A stretch of 17,010 bases of DNA from PALSA-911 sp037442565 (GTDB lineage: Bacteria; Pseudomonadota; Alphaproteobacteria; Acetobacterales; Acetobacteraceae), in NCBI GenBank assembly GCA_037442565.1, contig JBBIQA010000091.1, positions 1-17,010 of the forward strand, given 5' to 3'. A model generated the notes under the pieces. The model ran no database searches, was not told the DNA's origin, and saw only the letters and a list, made by a program, of their open reading frames with translations. The position numbers were made by a program, and so were the translations under genes. Of the stretch, positions 1-8,161 are shown piece after piece (within the stretch, counting starts at the first letter, position 1; the number at the start of each line of letters is the position of its first letter).

Positions 1-280
1 CGATGCGGTTGCCGCGCAGATCGCGCATCTCCCGCTCGGTCAGCTTCGCGAGGTCCGTGCCCTGGTACAGGATCGAGCCGCCGGCGATCCGGCCGGGCGG
101 ATCGACCAGGCCGATGATGGAAAACCCGGTCACCGTCTTGCCCGAACCCGACTCCCCGACCAGCCCGAGCACGCGGCCACGCGCCACGGTGAAGGACACG
201 TCGTCCACCGCGCGGACGATACCGGCGCGGGTTGCGAAATGCGTGCGCAGGTTGCGCACGTCCAGCGTGACGCCGCTCAT
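1..280 (-). CDS. Oligopeptide/dipeptide ABC transporter ATPase (DppD/OppD-like), C-terminal part outside window
   Basis: Cytoplasmic ATPase that would power the importer encoded just upstream. Only the first 93 residues are inside the window; the gene continues past the left edge, so the Q-loop, signature and Walker B are not visible. The N-terminus begins MSGVTLDVRNLRTHF and carries a perfect Walker A, GESGSGKT, at residues 42-49. The spacing from start to Walker A is normal for the DppD/OppD family. The ATG at 278-280 overlaps the TGA of the preceding permease gene (277-279) as ATGA, so translation is probably coupled; no Shine-Dalgarno is apparent. A second ATPase (DppF-like), or a fused double ATPase, may follow outside the window. 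Substrate cannot be read from this fragment. Confidence 0.93.
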   Translation of the reverse strand, partial: MSGVTLDVRNLRTHFATRAGIVRAVDDVSFTVARGRVLGLVGESGSGKTVTGFSIIGLVDPPGRIAGGSILYQGTDLAKLTEREMRDLRGNRI

Positions 281-1188
281 CTGCGTAGCCGCGGATTGAG
301 CACATCGCGCAACTGGTCGCCGACCAGGTTGATGGCGACGATGGTTACCAGCAGCGCGATGCCGGGATAGAAGCTGATCCAGTATTTGCCCGACAGCATG
401 TACTGGTAGCCGTTGGCGATCAGCAGCCCGAGCGAGGGTTCTGTGATCGGCACGCCGAGCCCGAGGAAGGACAGCGTGGCCTCCAGCGTGATCGCCGTGG
501 CGATCTGGATGGTGCCGATGACGATCAGCGGCGGCAGGCAGTTGGGCAACAGGTGCAGGAACACCAGCCGCCATTGCGGCAGCGCCAGGCAGCGGGCGGC
601 CTCGATATATTCCCGCCCGCGCTCCACCAGGGCGGCGGCGCGGGCGGTGCGGGCGTAGCGTGCCCATTCCACGATCACCAACGCCAGCGTCACGTTCAGC
701 ACGCCCTTGCCGAGGAAAGCCAGGATCATCAGCGCCACCAGGATGGCGGGAAACGACAGTTGCAGATCGACCAGCCGCATGATCGCGGTCTCGGTCTTGC
801 CCCCGATATAGGCTGCCAACAGGCCAAGCGAGGAGCCGATGATCCCGGCGATCACCGCCGAGCCGACGCCGACGCCGAGGCTGATGCGCAGGCCGTACAG
901 TATGCCGGAAAACATGTCCCGGCCCTGGTCGTCCGAGCCCAGCCAGAAGGTGAACCCCGCACCCGCCGCCGACCCGGGTGGCAGCCGTCCGTCCATGATG
1001 TCGAGCTGCGCGAGGTCGTAGGGATTCTGCGGCGCGATCCAGGACGCGAACAGCGCCAGCAGGGCGATAACCAGGATCACGGCGAGGCCGAGCAGCGCCA
1101 GCCTGGATTCCGCGAACTCGCGCGCGAAGCGGCGGAACGGGGTTTCGTCTATTACCGCTACGACGATACCGCCCGTTGGGCCGCTCAT
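277..1188 (-). CDS. Dipeptide/oligopeptide ABC transporter permease, DppC-like
   Basis: Inner-membrane permease of 303 aa, the usual DppC/OppC length. A cytoplasmic N-terminus is followed by a first hydrophobic segment at about residues 30-51. Next comes the family-typical periplasmic stretch ending FWLGSDDQGRDMFSGILYG (about 81-99), then several membrane segments with the binding-protein-dependent transport domain from about 100 to 295. The coupling EAA loop is at residues 196-215 (EAARCLALPQWR, then HLLPN). The glycine normally found seven residues into this motif is alanine here (A202). The start codon overlaps the upstream permease stop as ATGA at 1185-1188, and the stop overlaps the downstream ATPase start in the same way. 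It should pair with the DppB-like protein to form the channel. Family is certain; substrate is unknown. Confidence 0.95.
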   Translation of the reverse strand: MSGPTGGIVVAVIDETPFRRFAREFAESRLALLGLAVILVIALLALFASWIAPQNPYDLAQLDIMDGRLPPGSAAGAGFTFWLGSDDQGRDMFSGILYGLRISLGVGVGSAVIAGIIGSSLGLLAAYIGGKTETAIMRLVDLQLSFPAILVALMILAFLGKGVLNVTLALVIVEWARYARTARAAALVERGREYIEAARCLALPQWRLVFLHLLPNCLPPLIVIGTIQIATAITLEATLSFLGLGVPITEPSLGLLIANGYQYMLSGKYWISFYPGIALLVTIVAINLVGDQLRDVLNPRLRR

Positions 1189-2159
1189 TGGCTGCCGTCC
1201 AGCCGCACGCGCGGATCGAGCACGGTGTAGAGCAGGTCCACCGCCAGGTTGATGAAGACGAACAGGAGAACGATCATCATCAGATAGGCGACGATCACCG
1301 GACGGTCGAGCACGTTGATGCTGTCGATGATCAGCTTGCCCATGCCCGGCCAGGCGAACACGCTTTCGGTCACCACGGAAAACGCGATCAGGCCGCCGAA
1401 TTGCAGGCCGAGCACGGTGACCACGGGGATCAGGATGTTCTTCATCACGTGCACGAACACCACCCGGTTGGGCGACAACCCCTTGGCGCGGGCGAACTTC
1501 ACGTAGTCCATCGGCAAATTCTCCCGCACCCCCGCCCGCGTCAGGCGCAGCACGAGCGCGATGGAGCCGAGCGAGAGGTTGAACGCCGGCATCGCCAGGT
1601 GCGCCAGGCCGTCACGGGTCAGGAACGACCACTGGATGCCGAACAGCTCCGCCGTCTGGCCGCGCCCGGTGCTGGGCAGCCATCCGAGCTGCACGGCGAA
1701 CAGCATGATCAGCATCAGCCCGACCCAGAAGCTGGGCAGCGAGAAGCCGAGGATGGAGCCGGCCATGGTGGCGCGCCCGACGATGCCGTTCGGATGCAAC
1801 CCGGCATAGAGCCCGAGCGGTATGCCGATCAACACCGACAGCAGCACCGCGGTCACCGCCAGCTCCATCGTGGCGGGCATCCGACCGGCGATCAGTTTCA
1901 GGGCGGGTTCGTTATAGACGAAACTGCGCCCGAGGTCGCCGTGCAGCACGCCCTGCAGGAACAGCAGGTATTGCTGCCAGAGCGGCTTGTCGAGACCGAG
2001 GGCGGCGATGGCGCGCACCCGCTCCGCCTGATCCGCGTCGGGCGAGATCAGGATGTCGACCGGATTGCCGATGACGTTGACGCCAAGAAACACGATCACC
2101 GTCATCGCCAGAACGACGAACAGGGCCTGGATCAGGCGGCGCAGCAGCCAGGTGGTCAT
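1185..2159 (-). CDS. Dipeptide/oligopeptide ABC transporter permease, DppB-like
   Basis: Inner-membrane permease of 324 aa, normal for DppB/OppB. The N-terminus MTTWLLRRLIQALFVVLAMT is the classic first helix of this family. It is followed by a large periplasmic loop with the family pattern ending GDLGRSF (about 74-80), then the transport domain with further helices at about 100-120, 133-155, 190-206, 243-268 and 285-312. The EAA loop around residues 219-241 (FARAKGLSPNR) keeps its conserved glycine, G227, unlike the partner permease. The gene is 30 bp downstream of the binding-protein gene and overlaps the next permease by 4 bp, so all are probably one transcript. Shine-Dalgarno is weak: GGGA lies about 11 bases before the ATG. 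Confidence 0.95.
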   Translation of the reverse strand: MTTWLLRRLIQALFVVLAMTVIVFLGVNVIGNPVDILISPDADQAERVRAIAALGLDKPLWQQYLLFLQGVLHGDLGRSFVYNEPALKLIAGRMPATMELAVTAVLLSVLIGIPLGLYAGLHPNGIVGRATMAGSILGFSLPSFWVGLMLIMLFAVQLGWLPSTGRGQTAELFGIQWSFLTRDGLAHLAMPAFNLSLGSIALVLRLTRAGVRENLPMDYVKFARAKGLSPNRVVFVHVMKNILIPVVTVLGLQFGGLIAFSVVTESVFAWPGMGKLIIDSINVLDRPVIVAYLMMIVLLFVFINLAVDLLYTVLDPRVRLDGSQ

Positions 2160-2170
2160 GCGCGGATATG

Positions 2171-2198
2171 TCCCGCTATGTCTATCCCGCTATTTCTC
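2171..2198. repeat. Two tandem 14-bp near-copies at the binding-protein stop codon
   Basis: The units at 2171-2184 and 2185-2198 both begin TCCCGCTAT and match at 12 of 14 positions. The second contains the TAG stop of the binding-protein gene (2190-2192). It is a small duplication in the 30-bp gap before the permease gene. Each minus-strand copy contains a GCGGGA run, of which the nearer one may serve as a distant ribosome binding site for the permease. Confidence 0.5.
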
Positions 2199-3818
2199 CG
2201 GGTGAATGTCGAACACGCGGTTCTCCTCATCGGCGCGGGCGGTGTAGGTCAGGCCCTTGCGCATCGCCCAGATGTTCTTCTGCTGGTGCAGCGGGATGAG
2301 GGCGACGTCCTCCATTGCCATCCGGGTCGCCTGCCGCAGCAGCTGCTCGCGCTCGTGGTCATCGGCGGTCACCACCGCCTGCTCGATCACCGCATCCACC
2401 GCCGGGTTGGAATAGCGCCCGCGATTGACCGTGCCGAGGCCCTTCTTCGGATCGTAGGTGGCGATCAGCGCGCGCAGCGGGTTCGACGCCTCCCCGGTGC
2501 TGGTGCCCCAGCCGAGCAGGAAGGCGGGGAATTCCTGCTTGCCGGCGCGGCCGATATAGCTTGTCCAGGGTTCCGCCTCCACCTTCGTCTGCACCCCGAT
2601 GCGGGTCCACATCTGCCCGACCGCCTGGATGATCTTGGCGTCGTTCACGTAGCGGTCATTCGGGCCGTGCAGCGTGATGCGGAAGCCGTTCGGATAGCCG
2701 GCGTCGGCGAGCAGCTTTTTCGCGGTCTCCGGCTCGTACGGCGGCGGCAGCAGGTCGGGGACGTAGCTGTAGCTGCCGCTCGGCAGGAACTGGCCGGACG
2801 GGATCGCCGTGTCCTCCATCACCCGCTGGGTGATCGCCTGGCGGTTGATCGCCAGCGATAGCGCCCGGCGTACCCGCAGGTCCCGCAGCGGATTTCGATC
2901 GAGCTTTTCGCCGTTCGGTCCGGTGATGGAGACCATGCCGTCGGCGTGCTGATGGTCGAGCCACAGGAAGATCAGCCGCAGGCTGACGATGTCGGCGACA
3001 TTCACCTTGGGATCGGAGCGCAGCCTGGCGACGTCGCTGGTCGGCACCGCGTCGATGAAATCGACATCGCCGGAGAGCAGGGCCGCGGTCCGCGCGGCAT
3101 CGTTGCTGATGATGCGGTAATCAACGTCCGACCAGTCCGGCTTGGGACCCCAATAGTCATCGTTGCGCTTGAGCACGATCCGGTCGCCCGGCTTGTAGGA
3201 GACAAATTTGTACGGCCCGGTGCCGATGGCGTCCTTGCCGGAGTTGAAATCCTCGGTCTTCGGGTCCGGCCCGATGCCGTGGCTGATGATCGCCACCTGG
3301 GTCAGATCGATCGGCAGCAGCGGGTACACCCCGGCGGTGCGCAGGCGGATGGTGTGCGGATCGACGATCTCCACACCGGTCACGGCCTTGGTGTAGATCG
3401 AATACGAACCGGGGCTGTTCAGCACGCGCGGCACGCGGGCCAGCGTGAAGGCCACGTCCTCGGCGGTGAAATCGCTCCCGTCGTGGAATTTCGCGTTCCG
3501 CAGCTTGAATTCCCAGGTGTGGTCGTCGACCAGCTTCCAGCTCAGCGCCAGCGACGGCACCGGGTGCGCGGTCGGGTCCATGTCGACCAGGCGGTTGAAG
3601 ATGTGCGAGGCCATGGACTGGTTCGGCGACAGCGTGTGGTAGTGCGGATCGATGCTGGTCACCGGCGCAGCAACGCCGATCGACAGCTTCTGCGCCACGG
3701 CCGGCCGGATCCAGGCCGGGGCCGACACCGCCATCCCGAGGCCGAACACCATCGTCATGGCAGCCGCACGACAGGCCATCCGCAAGCCAAGACGGGCCAT
3801 CCGTAAGTCAACACGCAT
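2190..3818 (-). CDS. Periplasmic substrate-binding protein of a peptide-type ABC importer (SBP family 5)
   Basis: Captures the ligand in the periplasm and delivers it to the DppB/DppC-like permeases encoded downstream. From the chosen start it is 542 aa, normal for SBP_bac_5 (DppA/OppA) proteins. Residues 1-43 look like a Sec signal: an Arg-rich n-region, a hydrophobic stretch from about 18 to 33, and a cleavage region ending PAVAQ. Family features follow: the mature start with TSIDPHYHTL, then WEFKLRNAKFHDGSDFTAEDV, GTGPYKF and the late RRALSLAINR segment. The frame is open to an ATG at 3863. I prefer 3818 because GGGAGA lies 5 bases upstream and a signal peptide follows directly, whereas 3863 has no Shine-Dalgarno. 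It is probably the first gene of the operon. The ligand (peptide, N-acyl amino acid, opine or other) cannot be decided from sequence. Confidence 0.94.
   Translation of the reverse strand: MRVDLRMARLGLRMACRAAAMTMVFGLGMAVSAPAWIRPAVAQKLSIGVAAPVTSIDPHYHTLSPNQSMASHIFNRLVDMDPTAHPVPSLALSWKLVDDHTWEFKLRNAKFHDGSDFTAEDVAFTLARVPRVLNSPGSYSIYTKAVTGVEIVDPHTIRLRTAGVYPLLPIDLTQVAIISHGIGPDPKTEDFNSGKDAIGTGPYKFVSYKPGDRIVLKRNDDYWGPKPDWSDVDYRIISNDAARTAALLSGDVDFIDAVPTSDVARLRSDPKVNVADIVSLRLIFLWLDHQHADGMVSITGPNGEKLDRNPLRDLRVRRALSLAINRQAITQRVMEDTAIPSGQFLPSGSYSYVPDLLPPPYEPETAKKLLADAGYPNGFRITLHGPNDRYVNDAKIIQAVGQMWTRIGVQTKVEAEPWTSYIGRAGKQEFPAFLLGWGTSTGEASNPLRALIATYDPKKGLGTVNRGRYSNPAVDAVIEQAVVTADDHEREQLLRQATRMAMEDVALIPLHQQKNIWAMRKGLTYTARADEENRVFDIHPEK
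3770..3811. repeat. 21-bp tandem duplication inside the signal-peptide coding region
   Basis: Positions 3770-3790 and 3791-3811 are two consecutive 21-bp units matching at 18 of 21 bases; the differences are all transitions. The unit is seven codons, so the frame is kept. It doubles the basic n-region of the binding protein's signal peptide, giving two related copies of LRMAR/LRMAC at residues 4-18. Confidence 0.75.
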
Positions 3819-4093
3819 CGCAGTCTCCCAGAATTGAGCCGTCGGCGACTTGCCGTTCGTCATGAAGCGTTCGGGCAGAACCCTGCGCTAGCTGTACCCC
3901 ATCGCCGGCCTTACAATCCAGAGCATCGGACGCACGGCACGGTTTATTTCGGCCCACCCGCCGGCGGTTGCCGCGAACCCAGAGCCGTATAGACTGCCGG
4001 CATGGTTTGCCCGTACCCCGCCGCCCGGTTTGTCGCTCAGAGAGATGTCCCGGCAGGGCTGTCCGGCTTGGCGGCCCATGTGAACTTGCGCCT
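3819..4093. other. Intergenic region between divergent importer and hydrolase genes
   Basis: This 275-bp stretch separates two divergently transcribed units and must hold promoters for both unless the hydrolase starts further upstream. On the plus strand a TATAGA at 3988-3993 could be a -10 for the hydrolase, but no matching -35 is seen at 16-18 bp. On the minus strand no convincing -35/-10 pair was found. No regulator gene lies nearby, and no clear operator palindrome was recognised. Confidence 0.5.
3824..3829 (-). promoter_or_regulatory. Ribosome binding site deciding the binding-protein start
   Basis: The minus strand reads GGGAGA, then 5 bases, then ATG at 3818. It is the only good Shine-Dalgarno near the candidate starts of this frame and supports the 542-residue protein over the version 15 residues longer. 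Confidence 0.65.
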
Positions 4094-5080
4094 ATGACTC
4101 AGCCGATCCTGCAACCGCCGCTGCCGCAGTTCGACGTGCGGATTGCCCCGCCGGACATCGATGCGTGGCGCGAGGGCAATACCGGCGTTCCCGGCTTCAC
4201 CGCGCTGCGCGGCGCGGCGCCGGGGCCGCATGTCGGGCTGCTCGCGCTGACCCATGGCAACGAGTATTCCGGCGCCATCGTGCTGGACCGGCTGCTGCGC
4301 AAACGGTTCGTGCCGCTGCGAGGCAAGCTGACGATCGGCTTCGTCAACCTGACCGCCTTCGACCGGTTCGATCCCCAGCACCCCACCCTGTCACGCTTCG
4401 TGGACGAGGATTTCAACCGGCTGTGGGATCCGTCCGTGCTGGAGGGTCCCCGGCACTCGGTGGAACTGGACCGTGCCCGCCAGATCCGGCCGGTGATCGA
4501 TAGCCTCGACATTCTGCTGGACCTGCATTCCATGCTTTGGCCATCCGATCCGCTGACGCTCTGCGGCGAAACAGAGAAAGGCCGCGAACTGGCGGCCGCC
4601 TTCAGCGCGGCATCGCTGATCGTCGCCGACCACGGACATGCCAACGGAAGGCGGATCATCGACTACCCGCGCTTCACCGATGCCGACGCCATGGCGGTCG
4701 GCAATCTGGTGGAAACCGGGCAGCATTGGGAGCCGGAAGCGGTGGCGGTGGCGCAGGCCAGCGTCGAAAGACTGCTGGTCCATGCCGGCATGCTGGCGCC
4801 GCACCCAGCGGCCGGCAGCCCCGGGCCGCTGCGCTTCGCCACCGTCACCGACGCAATCAGCGCCTGCACCGCCAATTTCGTCTTCATGCAGGCCTATCGC
4901 GGCGGCACGGTGATCGCGGAGCGCAACACGGTGATCGCGCTGGACGGCACCAGCGAAATCCGCACGCCCTATGACAACTGCCTTCTGGTGATGCCCAGCC
5001 TGCGCCCCAGCCGCGGCCATATGGCGGTCCGGCTGGCCCGGTTCACGCCCGATCCCACCACATCCGGACCGGCAGCGTAG
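4094..5080 (+). CDS. Succinylglutamate desuccinylase/aspartoacylase-family zinc hydrolase
   Basis: Predicted cytoplasmic zinc-dependent amidase (carboxypeptidase-like fold) that removes an acyl group from an N-acyl amino acid. It is 328 aa from the chosen ATG. Zinc-site and catalytic signatures are in order: HGNE at residues 54-57 (H54 and E57 as ligands), DFNRLWD at 106-112 (substrate-binding N108 and R109), and DLHSM at 144-148 (H145 as third ligand). Family knowledge also requires a later glutamate; E207 in VETGQHW is the likely one. The frame stays open upstream to 3968, but those 42 residues look non-coding in style. No clear Shine-Dalgarno supports either start. It is divergent from the importer operon, suggesting uptake of an acylated amino acid or peptide followed by deacylation. 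It is not next to other ast (arginine succinyltransferase) genes, so AstE itself is not claimed. The last 38 bp overlap the convergent pump gene. Confidence 0.85.
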   Translation: MTQPILQPPLPQFDVRIAPPDIDAWREGNTGVPGFTALRGAAPGPHVGLLALTHGNEYSGAIVLDRLLRKRFVPLRGKLTIGFVNLTAFDRFDPQHPTLSRFVDEDFNRLWDPSVLEGPRHSVELDRARQIRPVIDSLDILLDLHSMLWPSDPLTLCGETEKGRELAAAFSAASLIVADHGHANGRRIIDYPRFTDADAMAVGNLVETGQHWEPEAVAVAQASVERLLVHAGMLAPHPAAGSPGPLRFATVTDAISACTANFVFMQAYRGGTVIAERNTVIALDGTSEIRTPYDNCLLVMPSLRPSRGHMAVRLARFTPDPTTSGPAA

Positions 5081-8000
5081 CCCCGGCCGCCGGCTGCTTC
5101 CGCTCGCAGGGCGCGCGCAGCACCATCGCGGACAGGGCCGGCAGGAACAGCAGCGTCAGGCCGGTCGCGCCCAGCAGGCCGCCGATCATGGCAATCGCCA
5201 TCGGCCCCCAGAACACGTTGAACGACAGCGGCACGAAGGCCAGCACCGCGGCCAGTGCCGTCAGCACCACCGGGCGCGAGCGCCGGACGGTCGACTCGAC
5301 GATCGCGGTGCGGATGTCGAGCCCGGCCTCGCGGTCCTGGCGCACCTGGTCGACCAGGATCAGCGTGTTGCGCATGATCATGCCGCCCAGCGCGATCACG
5401 CCGAGCAGCGCCACGAAGCCGAACGGCGCATCGGCGACCAGCAGCGCCGCGGCGGCGCCGATCAGGCCGAGCGGCGCAGTCGCCAGCACCAGCAGAACTT
5501 GCGGCAGGCTTTGCAGCTGCACCATCAGCAGCAGCAGGATCGCGCCGATCATCAGCGGCGCGACAGCGGCCAGGGCAACATTGGCCTTGGCGGCCTCCTC
5601 GGCGGCGCCGCCGGTTTCGATCCGGTAGCCCCGCGGCAGGGCCGCCTGGACCGGCGCCAGCCGTGCCAGCACCGCCTCGGTGACGTCGGGGGCCTGCAGC
5701 CCGTCCTGCACGTCGGCCTGCACGGTCAGGAACGGCTCGCGGTTGCGCCGCCACAGGATCGGCTCCTCGGTCTGCGGCACCAGCCGGGCGATCTGGCCGA
5801 GGCGCACCGGGCCGCCATCGGTCTGCACGGTCAGGTCGGGCAGGCGATCGAGGTCCAGCCTTTCCTTGGCGCGCAGCACCACATCCACCAGCTTGGTGCG
5901 GTCGCGGATGCGCGTCGCGGTGGTGCCGGACAGCAGGGTCTGCAGGCTGGCGGCGATGTCGCCGGGCGATGCGCCAAGCTGGCGGATACGTGCCAGGTCG
6001 AGCGAGAGGCGCATCGAGGGCGCGCGATCGCCCCAGGCCAGTTGCGCGTCGCGCGTGCCGGCGGTTTCCCGCATCACCGCCAGCACCTGATCGGCGATGC
6101 GGCGCACCTCGTTCACCTCTGGGCCGATAACACGGAAATTGACCGGGAAGCCGACCGGCGGCCCGAGTTCCAGCCGGCTGACCCGGATGCGCGCCTCCGG
6201 TATCGCCTCGGCGGCGGCCAACGTCATCAGCCGGGTGCGGACACGCTCACGAGCCTCCGGGTCGCGTGTCATGACGATCAGCGTGGCGATGGAGTCGTTC
6301 GGCAGGGCCGGGTTAAAAGCCAGGAAGAAGCGCGGCGGGCCGGCGCCGATATAGGCGGTGGTGAAGCGGATGTCGGGGTCCTTGCCGATCAGCTTCTCCA
6401 TCTTGGCCACCGCCGCGTCGGTGGCGGCGAAGGAGGCGCCCTGGCGCAGGGTCACGTCCACGATCAGTTCCGGCCGGGCGGAGTTGGGAAAGAATTGCTG
6501 CCGCACCTGGCTCATCGCCCCGACGGAGGCCAGGAACAGCACCAAGGTGGACGCGACGACCAGGCCGCGGCGGCGCACCGCCCAGTACAGCACCCGGCGC
6601 AGCAGGCCGTAGCCGCGCGTGGTGTAGATCGCCTCATGCGACGTGACGTGCTTCGGCTGCGGCAACAGCAGCACGCCGAGATAGGGGGTGAACACCACCG
6701 CGACGATCCAGCTTGCCAGCAGCGCCAGCCCGACCACCCAGAAGATGCCGCCGGCATATTCCCCGGTGGTGGAGCGCGCGATGCCCACCGGCAGGAAGGC
6801 CGCGATGGTCACCAGCGTGCCGGACAGCATCGGGAAGGCGGTGGAGGTCCAGGCGAAGGTGGCCGCGCGCATGCGGTCCCAGCCTTCTTCCAGCTTCACC
6901 ACCATCGTCTCGATGGCGATGATCGCGTCGTCCACCAGCAGGCCGAGTGCGAGGATCAGCGCGCCGAGCGAGATACGCTGCAGCTCGATCCCCATCTGGT
7001 CCAGCACCACGAAGACCATCGCCAGGGTCAGCGGCACGGACAGCGCGACGATGATGCCGCTGCGAAAACCCAGCGACAGGAACGACACGCCAAGTACGAC
7101 GACCAGAGCGACGCCGAACTTCAGCAGGAATTCGCTGACTGCCTCCTCGATCGCCTGGGACTGGTCGGCGATCTGCGTCATCTCGATGCCGGTCGGCAGA
7201 TCGGCGCGCACGCGATCGGCCTCGGCGCGCAGGGCCTCGCCGAAATTCAGGCCGTTGGTGCCCTTGGCCATGGAGACGGCCAACACCACCGCGCCCTGGC
7301 CGTCCTGGCGGATGGCGTAGCTCGGCGGGTCGGCATAGCCGCGGCTGATCGCGGCGATATCGCCGAGGCGCACGGTGCGGTCGCCACCTTTCAGCCCGGG
7401 CGCCCCGACCGGCGTATCGGCGACCGCGGCCAGCCCGTCCAGCGCGCCGTCCACGCGCAGCGGCACCCGTGTGTTCTGGGTCTCGACGATCCCGGCGGCG
7501 GTCACGGCGTTCTGCCGGGCCAGCGCGCTGGCGATGTCGGGCACCGTCACGCCGAGGGAGGCGAGGCGGGCGTGGCTGAAATCGACATGGATGGCGCGTG
7601 GGATCTCGCCGAAGATCGCGACCTTTTCCGCCCCCGGCACCAGCAGCAGACGGTCGCGCACGCGCTCGGCCTGGCGCACCAGTTCGGCGTTGTCGGCGCC
7701 GGTCAGGGCGAACATGGCGCCGAACACGTCGGCGTATTCATCGTTCGCGGCCACCTGCACGCCGGCGGGCAGATCGGGGCGCAGGTCGTCGAGCTTCTTG
7801 CGCACCTGGTAGAATAGGTTCGGAACATCCGCAGGGGGCGTGTCGTCGCGCAACGTCATGAAGACGAACGCGGCGCCGGGGCGGGAGAATGTCTCCAGCC
7901 TATCCAGATGCGGCATGTCCTGCAGCTTGCGCTCGATCCGCTCGGCGACCTGTTCCTGGGTCTCGTTTGCGGTGGCGCCGGGCCAGAAGGCGGAGATCAC

Positions 8001-8135
8001 CATGACCTTGACGGTGAAGGACGGGTCTTCCGCCCGGCCCAGCCGGTTATAGGAAAACAATCCGGCCGCGAAGAGCAGCACGATCAGGAACCCGACCAGG
8101 GCCCGGTGGCGGACCGCCCAAAGCGAGAGGTTCAT
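5043..8135 (-). CDS. RND-family multidrug efflux pump, inner-membrane permease (TriC/AcrB-like)
   Basis: Proton-driven trimeric efflux transporter of 1030 aa, close to AcrB length. It should work with the adaptor encoded upstream and an outer-membrane channel. The N-terminus MNLSLWAVRHRALVGFLIVLL is the first helix, followed by a large periplasmic domain (about 35-335). Helices 2-6 come next, with the proton-relay pair D402-D403 in GLLVDDAI (AcrB D407/D408). A second periplasmic loop (about 545-855) and the C-terminal helices complete the fold. Where AcrB has K940, this protein has R922 in GMIMRNTLILVDQ, a pattern I associate with the TriC-like branch. The frame is open to 8345, but 8135 starts exactly at helix 1 and lies 26 bp after the adaptor stop. 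The 3' end overlaps the convergent hydrolase gene by 38 bp. Drug spectrum unknown. Confidence 0.95.
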   Translation of the reverse strand: MNLSLWAVRHRALVGFLIVLLFAAGLFSYNRLGRAEDPSFTVKVMVISAFWPGATANETQEQVAERIERKLQDMPHLDRLETFSRPGAAFVFMTLRDDTPPADVPNLFYQVRKKLDDLRPDLPAGVQVAANDEYADVFGAMFALTGADNAELVRQAERVRDRLLLVPGAEKVAIFGEIPRAIHVDFSHARLASLGVTVPDIASALARQNAVTAAGIVETQNTRVPLRVDGALDGLAAVADTPVGAPGLKGGDRTVRLGDIAAISRGYADPPSYAIRQDGQGAVVLAVSMAKGTNGLNFGEALRAEADRVRADLPTGIEMTQIADQSQAIEEAVSEFLLKFGVALVVVLGVSFLSLGFRSGIIVALSVPLTLAMVFVVLDQMGIELQRISLGALILALGLLVDDAIIAIETMVVKLEEGWDRMRAATFAWTSTAFPMLSGTLVTIAAFLPVGIARSTTGEYAGGIFWVVGLALLASWIVAVVFTPYLGVLLLPQPKHVTSHEAIYTTRGYGLLRRVLYWAVRRRGLVVASTLVLFLASVGAMSQVRQQFFPNSARPELIVDVTLRQGASFAATDAAVAKMEKLIGKDPDIRFTTAYIGAGPPRFFLAFNPALPNDSIATLIVMTRDPEARERVRTRLMTLAAAEAIPEARIRVSRLELGPPVGFPVNFRVIGPEVNEVRRIADQVLAVMRETAGTRDAQLAWGDRAPSMRLSLDLARIRQLGASPGDIAASLQTLLSGTTATRIRDRTKLVDVVLRAKERLDLDRLPDLTVQTDGGPVRLGQIARLVPQTEEPILWRRNREPFLTVQADVQDGLQAPDVTEAVLARLAPVQAALPRGYRIETGGAAEEAAKANVALAAVAPLMIGAILLLLMVQLQSLPQVLLVLATAPLGLIGAAAALLVADAPFGFVALLGVIALGGMIMRNTLILVDQVRQDREAGLDIRTAIVESTVRRSRPVVLTALAAVLAFVPLSFNVFWGPMAIAMIGGLLGATGLTLLFLPALSAMVLRAPCERKQPAAGATLPVRMWWDRA

Positions 8136-8161
8136 GGTGGAGCCTGGTTCAAAGGCCGGTC

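Noticed and set aside
1176..2861. 561-codon open frame on the plus strand opposite the permease and binding-protein genes
   Set aside because: Its His/Asp/Gln/Arg-rich, low-complexity translation is the usual antisense shadow of high-GC genes, and the opposite strand encodes clear ABC transporter families.
3968..4093. Upstream extension of the hydrolase by 42 residues
   Set aside because: The extra translation is Arg/Cys/Pro-rich, matches no part of the aspartoacylase fold and starts from TTG without a ribosome binding site.
5499..7817. 772-codon open frame on the plus strand inside the RND pump gene
   Set aside because: Antisense shadow: composition is Gly/His/Gln/Arg-rich with no domain, and the pump on the other strand has complete family motifs.
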